A stretch of 64,000 bases of DNA from Saccharibacillus nicotianae (GCF_042681745.1 NZ_JBHUGF010000010.1:434001-498000), one strand, 5' to 3'. Counted from the stretch's first letter, positions 17,984-28,196 are shown. Notes: generated by a model from the letters alone, not told the origin. Translations and numbers: made by a program.

Positions 17984-20440
17984 GTGCTTGATGTTATTGC
18001 TATTGGAGAATTGCTTATCGATTTTACCCCGGCTGGACGTACAGCCGAACATAATGAACTTTTTGAGTGCCATCCTGGAGGTGCGCCTGCTAATGTCGTG
18101 ACTGCACTGTCCCGTCTTGGAGTCAGTACTGGATTAATCAGTAAAGTAGGAGGTGATCCATTTGGTTCGTTACTACATCGACGATTGTTAGATGTTGGAG
18201 TGGATGTATCTGAAGTCTCTTTTACAGACGAAGCGAGTACAACGCTTGCTTTTGTTCATTTAGATGATCAAGGCGATCGATCTTTTAGCTTTTTTCGCAA
18301 GCCAGGGGCGGATACTTTTTTGAAAGTAGAAGATATTTCACTGGAGCGGATTCAACAGTGTAAAGTACTGCATTTTGGTTCATTATCGTTGACTCATGAA
18401 CCTGCACGTAGGGCGACTCAGACTGCCGTTATCCAAGCCAAAGAAGCAGGAGTACTTCTTTCATTTGATCCGAATCTACGAATGTCTTTATGGGAAAGTG
18501 AAGAAGAAGCCAGACAGCAGATATTGTGGGGAATGAATTATGCGGATATTTTGAAAATATCAGAAGAAGAACTTTATTTTATATGCAACACCAATGATAT
18601 TGAAAAAGGTTCGTTAGAGTTACAACAGCAATTTGGCATTTCATTGATCGTAGTGACTTTAGCTGAAAAAGGTTGTTATTATCGCCTAGCTCATCTTGAA
18701 GGATATGTAGAGGGTTTTCAAGTTGACACTATCGATACTACAGGCGCTGGTGATGCTTTTCTAGGTTGCTTGTTATATCACATTCTAAAGAGTGAATATG
18801 CTTTGGAACATGTAACAACGCAACAAATGATAAGTATGCTTACTTTTGCCAACGCTGGAGGCGCATTAGTGACTACACGAAAAGGGGCCCTTGAAGCGAT
18901 GCCAACAATAGACGAGATTGAACAATTTATAAAGTTAAATCAACAGCATACAACCGATGTATTCAGACCAGGTTTTCATTTTGCACCTGCTGCTAACTGG
19001 GCGAATGATCCTAATGGATTAGTATATTATGAAGGCATGTATCATCTTTTTTATCAATATCATCCGTACAGTACAATATGGGGCCCTATGCACTGGGGAC
19101 ATGCTGTTAGCAAAGACCTTATCCAGTGGCAACATATGCCGGTTGCTTTATTTCCAGATGAACATGGAGCGATTTTTTCAGGTTGCTGTGTTGTAGATTG
19201 GAATAATAGTAGCGGATTATTTGAAGATTCTCATGGATTAATCGCTATATTTACTCATGCGGATACTGATCCAGATACCGATCAACCCCGCCAACGTCAG
19301 AGTCTGGCTTACAGTAGTGATCAAGGGCATACATGGCACAAGTACGCTGGAAATCCTGTTATCACTGAAAAAGAATTAATTGATTTTCGAGATCCTAAAG
19401 TATTCTGGCATTCGCAAAGTGCTCACTGGATTATGGTGATTGTTGCAGGCGATCATGCACGATTGTATACATCTCGCAATTTATTAGACTGGTCGTTCAC
19501 CGGAACATTTGGTGAAGGTCAAGGTTCACATGATGGCGTATGGGAATGTCCTGATCTATTTGAATTACCTGTAGATGATACCGGGTATTCCAAGTGGGTG
19601 CTGATTATAAGTATAGGAGATCATCCTGAATGTCCTGAAGGATCACGAACACAATATTTTGTAGGAGATTTTGACGGTCATACTTTTACCAATGATCATC
19701 CTCAAGATCATATTATGTGGCTAGATTACGGTAGAGATAACTATGCAGGTGTGACCTGGTCAGATATCCCTGAACAGGATGGACGCCGGGTGATTATCGG
19801 CTGGATGAGTAATTGGAAATATGCCAATAATACACCTACAGATCTGTGGAGGGGGGCTATGACTCTACCGCGCGCCTTATCTTTAACTTCTAACAACGGA
19901 CATACAACATTAATACAAATGCCTGTACAAGAAGTACAACAGTTACGTGAACAATCTCGATATTGGGAAAATGTCTGTATTACTCCTGCAACTCCTTTTG
20001 CAGAGCCTACTCATAGCGATCTGATCGAAATAGATGTAGAGATTGATGTGCGCTTGCAAGATGAAGTTCATATTATTCTCAAATCTTCGCAACAAAGTGA
20101 AGTGATTGTTGGTTACGATCCTGTACAACAGTGGTTATTTATCGACCGTTCTCGTTCAGGAATCACAGATTTTCACCCTTTATTTGCTGTTAAACATGGT
20201 GCTAATTTAGCAATAGAAAATGGACAATTACATCTGCATCTTTGGGTAGATCGTAATTCGATAGAAGTGTATGCCAATCAAGGTATTGTCGCACTCACCG
20301 ATCAGATTTTTCCTGATGCTCCACTTGATTCTATCGAGATCAGTACGAAATCAGGTCAGGCAACAATACATTCGCTTCAATTGCATACGCTGAAATCGAT
20401 AGCGATACAAGATGCTACCGTCCGGGGGTCAGATACATGA
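17984..20440 (+). CDS. Fusion of PfkB-type fructokinase and GH32 fructosidase (cytosolic)
   Basis: A single 818-residue frame holds two complete enzymes. Residues 1-318 form a ribokinase/PfkB-family fructokinase, with N-terminal IAIGELLIDF, a substrate-side GGAPAN motif and the catalytic GAGD (Asp257). Residues 328-810 form a GH32 beta-fructofuranosidase with nucleophile Asp342 in NDPNG, transition-state stabiliser Asp470 in FRDP and acid/base Glu521 in ECPDL, then the C-terminal beta-sandwich. There is no signal peptide, so it should cleave imported fructo-oligosaccharides inside the cell and phosphorylate the released fructose. A GTG start follows GGTGGAG at 7-base spacing. It overlaps the next gene by 4 bases. 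All catalytic residues of both halves are present, so this is a working fusion rather than an assembly artefact. Confidence 0.9.
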   Translation: MLDVIAIGELLIDFTPAGRTAEHNELFECHPGGAPANVVTALSRLGVSTGLISKVGGDPFGSLLHRRLLDVGVDVSEVSFTDEASTTLAFVHLDDQGDRSFSFFRKPGADTFLKVEDISLERIQQCKVLHFGSLSLTHEPARRATQTAVIQAKEAGVLLSFDPNLRMSLWESEEEARQQILWGMNYADILKISEEELYFICNTNDIEKGSLELQQQFGISLIVVTLAEKGCYYRLAHLEGYVEGFQVDTIDTTGAGDAFLGCLLYHILKSEYALEHVTTQQMISMLTFANAGGALVTTRKGALEAMPTIDEIEQFIKLNQQHTTDVFRPGFHFAPAANWANDPNGLVYYEGMYHLFYQYHPYSTIWGPMHWGHAVSKDLIQWQHMPVALFPDEHGAIFSGCCVVDWNNSSGLFEDSHGLIAIFTHADTDPDTDQPRQRQSLAYSSDQGHTWHKYAGNPVITEKELIDFRDPKVFWHSQSAHWIMVIVAGDHARLYTSRNLLDWSFTGTFGEGQGSHDGVWECPDLFELPVDDTGYSKWVLIISIGDHPECPEGSRTQYFVGDFDGHTFTNDHPQDHIMWLDYGRDNYAGVTWSDIPEQDGRRVIIGWMSNWKYANNTPTDLWRGAMTLPRALSLTSNNGHTTLIQMPVQEVQQLREQSRYWENVCITPATPFAEPTHSDLIEIDVEIDVRLQDEVHIILKSSQQSEVIVGYDPVQQWLFIDRSRSGITDFHPLFAVKHGANLAIENGQLHLHLWVDRNSIEVYANQGIVALTDQIFPDAPLDSIEISTKSGQATIHSLQLHTLKSIAIQDATVRGSDT

Positions 20441-22713
20441 GTCATCTGGCAGAAGATCTTGGATTGATAATGTATTGGGGCTTTGATGAAGGTCAAGGAT
20501 CAAGCACTGTAGAGCATATTTCTCAAGTTCAAGATCCTATACATGATGTATTTCGTTCATCAGAGTTGCAACAACATGATCCACAGTGGAGAAACGGTGT
20601 TGTCGGAAGCGGGCTTTTATTCGATGGATATTCAACCTATATTGCTCATACATTGGATAAGAACAGTATAGGTAGTGAAGTAGACTCTTTCTCTACACTT
20701 ACGATAGCAGTATGGGTAGCACCACGCTCTTATGATTGGGGTAACGAAGGCAAGCTAACAGCTATCATCAATCGTCATCATATGGAGCGACAACAAGGCT
20801 ATTTGCTAGGAATGTCCCGACATGGATCATGGTCTTTTCAAGTGGGACTGGATACAGGAGAGTGGAAAGAAGTCTGGGCTCCTGCTGGATATGAACTTCC
20901 CAAAAATACATGGTCTTGTATCCATGCTGTACTTGACGGAGATCAGGGACAACTCAAATTGTATTTGAATGGTAGTGAAATAGCTTGTACTAACGTACCT
21001 ATAGGCTCTCGGCTTGTTCAAGCGGATGATACAGAGCTGCTTATTGGTAAAAATAATCATAGCAGTGTACTTGCTGACGTGTTCCAGTTGCAAATGTTCA
21101 GTGGCATTCTTGATGAACTCAAAATATACAATCAAGCACTGACTACAGAGCAGATTACTGCTTCTTATCAACATTTATTAAATATTATGCCTGAAGGGAC
21201 ACATCCACAGTTGCCATATGACGAGATCAAGCTTGATCGAACACCATTATTACAAGATCGACATCGACCACAGTATCATGCTAGTCCACCTGCTCATTGG
21301 ATGAATGAACCACATGCACCAATTTATTTTAACGGGCAATATCATTTATTTTATCAACATAACCCTTTAGGGCCGTTCTTTTATCATATTCATTGGGGAC
21401 ACTGGGTGAGTAATGATCTTGTGCACTGGCGCGATCTCCCTATAGCGCTAGCACCTGAAAATGATCATCTTTCCCCTGATGGCATCTGGTCTGGAAGCGC
21501 CACTTATGATGCAAATGGGCTACCTGTTTTGTTCTTTACAGCAGCTAATAACAGTCTTTCTCCCAATCAAAGTGTAGCTCTGGCACAAAGCACTTATTTG
21601 CAAGATCACGATTCTGATCTTGTGCAATGGACTAAATATCCAGAGCCTTTGATAATGCAACCTGATGGAATAGGCGCATTTGGAGATTTTCGCGATCCTT
21701 TTGTATGGAAAGAAGATGATCGGTGGTTGGCTTTGGTAGGCTCAGGTATTGAAGATGTAGGCGGAGTAGCACTTACATTCTCTTCCGAAAATATGCTGGA
21801 TTGGACGTACAAAGGTATCTTTTATCAACCTGATCTTCAGAAATATCCTTATCTTGGGCCGATCTGGGAGTTACCTGTATTTCTCCCTTTAGGAATCGAT
21901 CAAAAGGGTCAGCAAAAGCATATTTTGTTAGTTAGCCCTGTCGGAGAAGGTGCAGATGTTGAAGTGTTCTATTGGATCGGGCAATGGGATAAGCATCAAT
22001 TGTCATTTATACCGGATCAAGAAGAACCTCAATTAATCGATGTAGGAGACTTTCATTTTACAGGGCCGAGCGGAATGGTTGATCCCAAAACCAATCGGAA
22101 AATTATTTTCACGATTGCGCAGGGCGATCGCACTTCCGAACTCGAATATCAAGCAGGTTGGGCACACAATGCAGGGTTGCCACTAAGCATCTATTTGAGA
22201 GAAGATGGACGGTTAGGCATAGAACCTATTCAAGAACTGCAATCCCTGCGTGGAACAAAACATGTATCGTTCAAAAAAAAGTCGTTACATGAAGCTAATG
22301 ATATTCTCACGTCTGTTCAAGGTGACCGACTTGAGATTCAGGTCGAACTGCAATCCAGTACAGCTCAGAAAATAGGGATTAAAGTGCGCTGTACACCGGA
22401 TCGCGCAGAAGAAACATTGTTATATTACGATCGAAATGATGCTCAGTTGTTAGTTGATCGCACCAAATCAACACTGAATCCTCAAGAGGTCTGTAAAGGT
22501 ATCCAAGGTGGGACGTTAGACATTCATGATGATCCGTTGAAGCTTCATATCTATCTGGATGGTTCTATGATCGAAGCGTATGCCAACGGGTTGAAAAGCT
22601 TAACGACCCGAGTATATCCTAGCCGAACAGATGCGTTGGAACTGGAACTTTGGAGCGATGGAGAGTTAGAAGTGATATCGATGGAAGTATGGGATATGCA
22701 ATCGATTTGGTAG
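20437..22713 (+). CDS. Cytosolic LamG-like/GH32 protein with Glu at the nucleophile position
   Basis: 758 residues without a signal peptide. Residues 5-240 form a LamG-like (concanavalin-type) jelly roll, and residues 275-755 a GH32 beta-propeller plus beta-sandwich. The usual nucleophile motif NDPNG is replaced by MNEPHAP (Glu291). The stabiliser FRDP (Asp420) and acid/base WELP (Glu478) are kept. It is a shortened paralogue of the secreted 1321-residue protein downstream, sharing the same LamG-GH32 core and the same Asp-to-Glu change. An ATGA overlap couples its translation to the fructokinase-GH32 gene. A role in opening or hydrolysing an imported (cyclic?) fructan is proposed from context only. 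Confidence 0.82.
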   Translation: MSHLAEDLGLIMYWGFDEGQGSSTVEHISQVQDPIHDVFRSSELQQHDPQWRNGVVGSGLLFDGYSTYIAHTLDKNSIGSEVDSFSTLTIAVWVAPRSYDWGNEGKLTAIINRHHMERQQGYLLGMSRHGSWSFQVGLDTGEWKEVWAPAGYELPKNTWSCIHAVLDGDQGQLKLYLNGSEIACTNVPIGSRLVQADDTELLIGKNNHSSVLADVFQLQMFSGILDELKIYNQALTTEQITASYQHLLNIMPEGTHPQLPYDEIKLDRTPLLQDRHRPQYHASPPAHWMNEPHAPIYFNGQYHLFYQHNPLGPFFYHIHWGHWVSNDLVHWRDLPIALAPENDHLSPDGIWSGSATYDANGLPVLFFTAANNSLSPNQSVALAQSTYLQDHDSDLVQWTKYPEPLIMQPDGIGAFGDFRDPFVWKEDDRWLALVGSGIEDVGGVALTFSSENMLDWTYKGIFYQPDLQKYPYLGPIWELPVFLPLGIDQKGQQKHILLVSPVGEGADVEVFYWIGQWDKHQLSFIPDQEEPQLIDVGDFHFTGPSGMVDPKTNRKIIFTIAQGDRTSELEYQAGWAHNAGLPLSIYLREDGRLGIEPIQELQSLRGTKHVSFKKKSLHEANDILTSVQGDRLEIQVELQSSTAQKIGIKVRCTPDRAEETLLYYDRNDAQLLVDRTKSTLNPQEVCKGIQGGTLDIHDDPLKLHIYLDGSMIEAYANGLKSLTTRVYPSRTDALELELWSDGELEVISMEVWDMQSIW

Positions 22714-22744
22714 AAGCGCTTTATATCATAAAGGAGGCTCTTTA

Positions 22745-25700
22745 ATGAACAATATCAAGAGTAGACAATCTTGGATTTCCAAATTGATTATTCCGATTAT
22801 GATTCTTCAATGTATCGCTCCTGAATTATCAGCGGCAGCAGCACCTACATCTACGATCAGTGATATGTCGATTTCGCAGAAAGACATCCAATCATCGGTG
22901 ACAGATGCAGTGTATCAAAATCCTCTATTATCTGTTACACAGTCTGTCTATGAGATTACCAATTCAGGCTTTGAGACAGGAGATCTTACCGGCTGGACTG
23001 TGGTTGAAGGTAACGCATTTGGTAATAACAGTGTATCGAATGAAACCACATGGTGGGCTGAACAAATTCCATACAATCAAGAAGGCTCTTATCATCTAAA
23101 TGGTTGGAAATATGATGAATCCGCTACAGGTACACTTCGTTCAAGTACGTTCGAGCTTGGTGGAACAGGTTGGATTACGTTTAGATTGGGCGGAGGTAAG
23201 CATAATAATGAAGCCTATGTAAACATTATTGATGCGGATACAGGCAATTCTGTAGCCAAATACGGCAATTCTGCTTTTAATGAATCTGGATTTCCTAATC
23301 CCAATCAAGGATTAAGACTTGCAAATATGGAGCAGTATAAAGCAGATTTGTCCAAGTATATAGGGAAAAATCTATATATTGAGATTGTCGATCACGCAAC
23401 CTCGGATTGGGGATTACTCTTCGCAGATGATTTCAAAACGCTATATACCACAGCTCCTCAACAAGGCATAGTAGCAGAAAATATGACTCCAGTTGCCAGT
23501 ATTCCCGGTGAAATTAAAAATCGTAGCTTTGAGACAGGCAATGTTGAAGGTTGGACAGTAGACGGTACTCCTTTTCAAGTGACCGATGAATCTCAAGCAG
23601 GTAAAGAAGGGCAGTATTATGCCAAATCTTCTCTGGAAGGAATAGGTTCATTAACTTCCAGTACATTCCAATTTCAAGGAACAGGCATCATAAACTTTAC
23701 AATTCTGGATATCGTCCATCCAGAGGATGCTTATGTTGCACTATATGATGCACAAACAGACATGCTACTGAAAAAGACAGATACCGTCAGTGCCAATCAG
23801 AAGATCTCGTGGCAACTCAAGCAATACTACAATAAGCAACTGTATCTGAAAATTATCGATCAATCCGATCAAGCTAGTATTGCGGTGGATGCTTTTCAAG
23901 CCAACAATATAGGTACTATTTTTGATATGGATTTTGATGAGGGTACAGGCAAGAAAGCATTAGAAAAAGTTACTAATATCGAACATGATGTGAACTATGT
24001 ATTTAACAATGCCAGATATATGGATTCCAAAGATCCTAGATGGACTTCACGTGGAGTAAAAGGTGGAGCCTTGCTATTTGACGGATATTCAAATGATATT
24101 GAAATTAAAGCCAAAGACACTGTTCCTGTCAATGATGCACTCACGATCGAAGCTTGGGTAGCTCCACGTAGCTATGAATGGGGAGATGGCAACAAGCTAT
24201 CTACGATTGTCAATCAGTCTAACCCGGATAAAGCAGAAGGTTTTGCACTGGGAATGTATCGACATGGCACATGGTCGATGCAGTTAGGAATCGGTGGTCA
24301 GTGGATTCAAGTATGGGTTAAAGATCACCCGCTTGAAAAATACAAATGGAATTATGTAACGGCTACTTTTGACAAAGCAGAAGGTGTGATTAAGTTGTAC
24401 TTGAACGGTCAGCAAGTAGCTTCTCAGGCAACACCTGTTGATGTGCCGATCACTCCTTCTTCCGCAGATTTAATTATTGGCAAAAATAACAATCCAGTAG
24501 AGCTAGCAGGTTTATTTTCGTTTAATATGTTTAGCGGGCTCATTGATGAATTGAAGCTATACAACAAAGCCCTTACTTCTCAAGAGATTCTAGCCGAATA
24601 TGAAAATGTGAAAGCTCTACATGGAGGCAATATTCCAACTATTCCAAATGGTGATATTGATGAAGATCCTGCTGTGTTTGATGGAGATCAGCATCGTCCA
24701 CAATATCATGCGATGCCGCCACAAAATTGGATGAATGAAGCACATGCACCGATTTATTTTAACGGAAAATATCATTTATTTTATCAACACAATCCGCAAG
24801 AGCCTTTCTGGCATCAGATTCATTGGGGACATTGGGTCAGTGATGATATGGTGCATTGGGAAAATGTAAGACCTGCACTTGCGCCAGAAGCAGGCAGTCT
24901 CGATCCTGATGGTACATGGTCTGGAAGCGCAGCGTATGATCGCGAAGGTAATCCGGTTTTATTTTATACAGCTGGAAATGATTCATTATCTCCTAATCAA
25001 CGTACAGCTCTAGCTAAACCTGCAAATCTAGACGATCCTAATTTGGAAAAATGGGTGAAGCATCCTACACCGATGACTGAACAGAACGGTAAAGGGATTC
25101 CGAATGAATTTCGTGATCCTTTTGTATGGTATGACCAAGAAACCGATAAGTGGTATCAATTAGTCACGTCCGGTATGCAGGATTTTAGCAGTGGTACAGC
25201 ATTGGTCTATGTATCAGACGATATGTATAACTGGGAGTACAAAGGTCCTTTATATGAAAGTGATCGAACCCTATATCCTGAACTGGGTACCGTATGGGAA
25301 TTACCTGTATTACTACCAATAGGTAAAAATAGTGCAGGCAAAGAAAAATATATTTTTATGATTAATCCACATGAAAAACCAGAACATGTTGCTCCGGCGA
25401 ATGATGTACAACGAGATGTTGAAGTCTTTTACTGGATCGGCACATGGGATCGAGAACATTTCAAATTTATACCGGATCAAGAAGCGCCTTCTAAGCTGGA
25501 TGTAGGTGATGGCTATTTAACGGCTGAAAGTGGTATGGTCACACCAGACGGTAGAACAGTGATTTATTCGATGGTGCAAAATGTAAGAACACCACAAGCC
25601 GAATATCAAGCAGGCTGGGCTCATAATTTAGCATTACCGATTTCGCTAAGTTTGGATAGTCAGGATCAATTACAGATTAAGCCGATAGAAGAGTTAGAGA

Positions 25701-26710
25701 GTCTACGAGGAGCAAAAATAGTAGATTTTAAAAATAAAAATCTACAAGCCGCTAATCAAGCGATTCAAGCAGTCAAAGGCGATACGTTAGAAATCGTTAT
25801 GGAAATCGATCCTAAACAATCTCAGAAGTTTGGACTGAAAGTCAGACGCTCAGATAAAGGTGAAGAGGAAACATTAATTTATTATGATAAAACCAATGGA
25901 ACTTTTAATGTTGATCGCAATAAAAGTAGTGTAGATCCTGATGTACGTGTCGATGGCATTCAGGGTGGATATGTAGACCTTGACGGAGAAAATCTGAAGT
26001 TGCATATTTTCCTAGATCGTTCGGTTATTGAAGCTTTTGCCAACGATAAGAAAAAGCTGACAACTCGCGTCTATGTCGGTAGATATGATTCGCTTGGATT
26101 ACAAGTCTGGGCAGATCAAGATATTCAGGTGAAGTCGATGGAAGTGTGGAATATGAATGCTTTGACAGGTGAACCTGCCGCACCTGTAGATGTACCCGCT
26201 GATTGGGATAATACGAAATACACCAATATTAAAGACTTGCCTAATCACGATTTTGCTACAGGTGATCTTACAGGATGGATTACCGAAGGGAATGCTTTCC
26301 AAAATGTACATGTTACCGATCAAAAGTTTTTCTGGGATACGATTTATTTCAATCCTTCACACAAAATCCCGGGTGGATACCATTTATGGGGATTCAATGA
26401 ACAAGCTGGAGGAGATAGCTTAACAGGTACGCTACAATCACAACCGTTTATCCTCGGTGGAAATGGACATATTAATTTCTTGCTCAGTGGAGGTCGTGAT
26501 ATCGATAAGTTATATGTAGCACTTGTTCGAGCATCGGATGGCAAAGAGTTATTTAAAGAAACAGCTACTAATTATGAAGAGTATCAAAGAAAGATTTGGG
26601 ATGCCTCTGCTTATCTGGGAGAAGAACTCTACATTAAAGTAGTAGATCAATCTACAGGAGGATTCGGACATATTAATGTCGATGACTTTAATGTACCTGT
26701 TCGCAAATAG
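22745..26710 (+). CDS. Secreted multidomain GH32 fructanase, cycloinulo-oligosaccharide fructanotransferase-like
   Basis: A 1321-residue secreted enzyme. Residues 1-33 form a signal peptide. Two Asn/Gly-rich beta-sandwich modules (about 75-230 and 255-390, each starting with an FETG..GWT pattern) are probably fructan-binding. A LamG-like domain follows (about 395-630), then GH32 (about 645-1160), and a third FATGDLTGW-type module (about 1185-1321). The size, domain order and three-module pattern resemble the Bacillus/Paenibacillus enzymes that turn inulin into cyclofructans. The GH32 nucleophile motif is MNEAHAP (Glu665) instead of NDPNG, with Asp791 (FRDP) and Glu852 (WELP) conserved. It is the last gene of the fructan operon, with AAAGGAGG before the ATG. 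Substrate and reaction type are inferred. Confidence 0.82.
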   Translation: MNNIKSRQSWISKLIIPIMILQCIAPELSAAAAPTSTISDMSISQKDIQSSVTDAVYQNPLLSVTQSVYEITNSGFETGDLTGWTVVEGNAFGNNSVSNETTWWAEQIPYNQEGSYHLNGWKYDESATGTLRSSTFELGGTGWITFRLGGGKHNNEAYVNIIDADTGNSVAKYGNSAFNESGFPNPNQGLRLANMEQYKADLSKYIGKNLYIEIVDHATSDWGLLFADDFKTLYTTAPQQGIVAENMTPVASIPGEIKNRSFETGNVEGWTVDGTPFQVTDESQAGKEGQYYAKSSLEGIGSLTSSTFQFQGTGIINFTILDIVHPEDAYVALYDAQTDMLLKKTDTVSANQKISWQLKQYYNKQLYLKIIDQSDQASIAVDAFQANNIGTIFDMDFDEGTGKKALEKVTNIEHDVNYVFNNARYMDSKDPRWTSRGVKGGALLFDGYSNDIEIKAKDTVPVNDALTIEAWVAPRSYEWGDGNKLSTIVNQSNPDKAEGFALGMYRHGTWSMQLGIGGQWIQVWVKDHPLEKYKWNYVTATFDKAEGVIKLYLNGQQVASQATPVDVPITPSSADLIIGKNNNPVELAGLFSFNMFSGLIDELKLYNKALTSQEILAEYENVKALHGGNIPTIPNGDIDEDPAVFDGDQHRPQYHAMPPQNWMNEAHAPIYFNGKYHLFYQHNPQEPFWHQIHWGHWVSDDMVHWENVRPALAPEAGSLDPDGTWSGSAAYDREGNPVLFYTAGNDSLSPNQRTALAKPANLDDPNLEKWVKHPTPMTEQNGKGIPNEFRDPFVWYDQETDKWYQLVTSGMQDFSSGTALVYVSDDMYNWEYKGPLYESDRTLYPELGTVWELPVLLPIGKNSAGKEKYIFMINPHEKPEHVAPANDVQRDVEVFYWIGTWDREHFKFIPDQEAPSKLDVGDGYLTAESGMVTPDGRTVIYSMVQNVRTPQAEYQAGWAHNLALPISLSLDSQDQLQIKPIEELESLRGAKIVDFKNKNLQAANQAIQAVKGDTLEIVMEIDPKQSQKFGLKVRRSDKGEEETLIYYDKTNGTFNVDRNKSSVDPDVRVDGIQGGYVDLDGENLKLHIFLDRSVIEAFANDKKKLTTRVYVGRYDSLGLQVWADQDIQVKSMEVWNMNALTGEPAAPVDVPADWDNTKYTNIKDLPNHDFATGDLTGWITEGNAFQNVHVTDQKFFWDTIYFNPSHKIPGGYHLWGFNEQAGGDSLTGTLQSQPFILGGNGHINFLLSGGRDIDKLYVALVRASDGKELFKETATNYEEYQRKIWDASAYLGEELYIKVVDQSTGGFGHINVDDFNVPVRK

Positions 26711-26904
26711 AAAGATACAAAGGATAGAATCCATTCATTCCCTATAATAGATGCTCTAGATTCTTGCCTTTAGAACCTAGAATACGCTATAATACAGACG
26801 CATAGTATCATTTACTTTCTATTATAAATGTTGCTTATAGGTGAACGGTGAGATCCTTAGCATTCAAGTAGGTATACGTGTTTATAGAAGTACACCTATC
26901 GTAC

Positions 26905-26944
26905 AAAGGACTGACTCATGAATAATGGGTTGGTCCTTTTTTTG
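26905..26944 (+). terminator. Terminator of the fructan operon
   Basis: AAAGGACTGACTCAT pairs imperfectly with ATGGGTTGGTCCTTT and is followed by Ts. It separates the fructan operon from ung. Confidence 0.75.
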
Positions 26945-26981
26945 TCAAACTACAATCAATTGATAAGAAAGGATGTTGTAT

Positions 26982-27653
26982 ATGTTCGGTAATGATTGGG
27001 ATGAAGTGCTCAAAGAAGAAATAGAAAAGCCTTATTTTCAACAGTTAATGACATGGTTAGATCAAGAATATGAAGAAGCTGTCGTCTATCCGCCACGTGA
27101 TTTACTTTTTCAAGCTTTCCGATTAACGCCATACGCGGATGTGAAAGCTGTAATTTTGGGACAAGATCCATATCATGGCGCAGGGCAAGCCGAAGGATTA
27201 AGCTTTTCAGTAATGCCAGGAGTACGAGTACCGCCATCTTTACGCAATATCTACATAGAATTAAAAGAAGATATCGATGTACCGACACCGAATCATGGCT
27301 CGCTTGTACAATGGGGCAAAGAAGGTGTTCTGTTGCTTAATACAGCATTAACCGTAAGAGAATCTAAGCCTGCTTCTCATCGAGGTAAAGGATGGGAACA
27401 ATTCACGGATGCCGTTATTCATGCGCTTAATAAAAGAAAAGAACCAATGGTGTTTTTGTTGTGGGGCAATCATGCTGCTGAAAAAGAATCTTTTATCGAT
27501 CAAGAGCGTCATTTGATTATTCGTTCTGCTCATCCAAGTCCGTTTGCCGCTCGCAAAGGCTTTTTTGGAAGCAAGCCGTTTTCACGTACAAACGAATTTT
27601 TAGAACAACATGGTGAACATCCTATTGACTGGCATATTCCAAATATCACATAA
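26982..27653 (+). CDS. ung: Uracil-DNA glycosylase
   Basis: A 223-residue base-excision repair enzyme that removes uracil from DNA. Catalytic Asp62 lies in GQDPYHG, and the second motif HPSPFAA carries the catalytic His. The length is normal for family 1 UDG. The start is the ATG at 26982, 8 bases after AAAGGA; the ATG at 26973 overlaps that site. A small conserved gene follows 27 bases downstream. Confidence 0.96.
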   Translation: MFGNDWDEVLKEEIEKPYFQQLMTWLDQEYEEAVVYPPRDLLFQAFRLTPYADVKAVILGQDPYHGAGQAEGLSFSVMPGVRVPPSLRNIYIELKEDIDVPTPNHGSLVQWGKEGVLLLNTALTVRESKPASHRGKGWEQFTDAVIHALNKRKEPMVFLLWGNHAAEKESFIDQERHLIIRSAHPSPFAARKGFFGSKPFSRTNEFLEQHGEHPIDWHIPNIT

Positions 27654-27680
27654 AGATTCATACTCAAGGGAGGTGAAAAG

Positions 27681-28097
27681 ATGAAGCATTGGGAAGGTAA
27701 AAAAGTAATGGTTACTCGTGATGATGAATATAGTTCTAGATTGTATGGTACGATTCAGTACTGGGATGAAAGCAAAAATCGGTTGATTTTACAACCGGGT
27801 GCGATCAATGTGCTATTAAATGATATTTTATATATCAAAGAATTAGAACAGTTGCCTCAAGAAGTAGAATCTTCTGCCGCAGAACTGAATCATATCGGGT
27901 ATGTTATGAAATTACCTGTGCAATTCGATAATGCTATTCTTTTCGGCTCTCAGGTTATGATCTGGCAAGGAGATCGATTGGTTGAATTACGTGCTCAGAT
28001 TGTAAAGCATGATCATCAACAAGTATTTTTGGGCAATGGACGTATTTTACGCAAATCAGATTATCGATTTGTTGTCCGTTCTCTACGTGGATGTTGA
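27681..28097 (+). CDS. Hypothetical protein (138 aa), possible beta-barrel fold
   Basis: The N-terminus (MKHWEGKKVMVTRDDEY) and the rest suggest two copies of a small beta-rich unit: strands, a turn, then an ILxxDILYI or ILRKSDYRF closing strand near residues 45 and 125. It has no membrane segment or catalytic motif. A good GGGAGGTGA ribosome binding site lies 27 bases after ung, so the two are probably co-transcribed. No family was recognised. Confidence 0.75.
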   Translation: MKHWEGKKVMVTRDDEYSSRLYGTIQYWDESKNRLILQPGAINVLLNDILYIKELEQLPQEVESSAAELNHIGYVMKLPVQFDNAILFGSQVMIWQGDRLVELRAQIVKHDHQQVFLGNGRILRKSDYRFVVRSLRGC

Positions 28098-28168
28098 ACA
28101 ATATAGCAGTGAAAATACACCTTGATTTTCCAGAAAAAGAAGAGGATTTACAGGACTATAGCCTTATT

Positions 28169-28196
28169 TTGGAACAATTGTCTTCAAAAATATAGT
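28169..28196 (+). promoter_or_regulatory. Candidate promoter of the Ig-like repeat gene
   Basis: TTGGAA (28169-28174) and TATAGT (28191-28196) at 16-base spacing lie 70 bases before the start codon. Confidence 0.45.
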
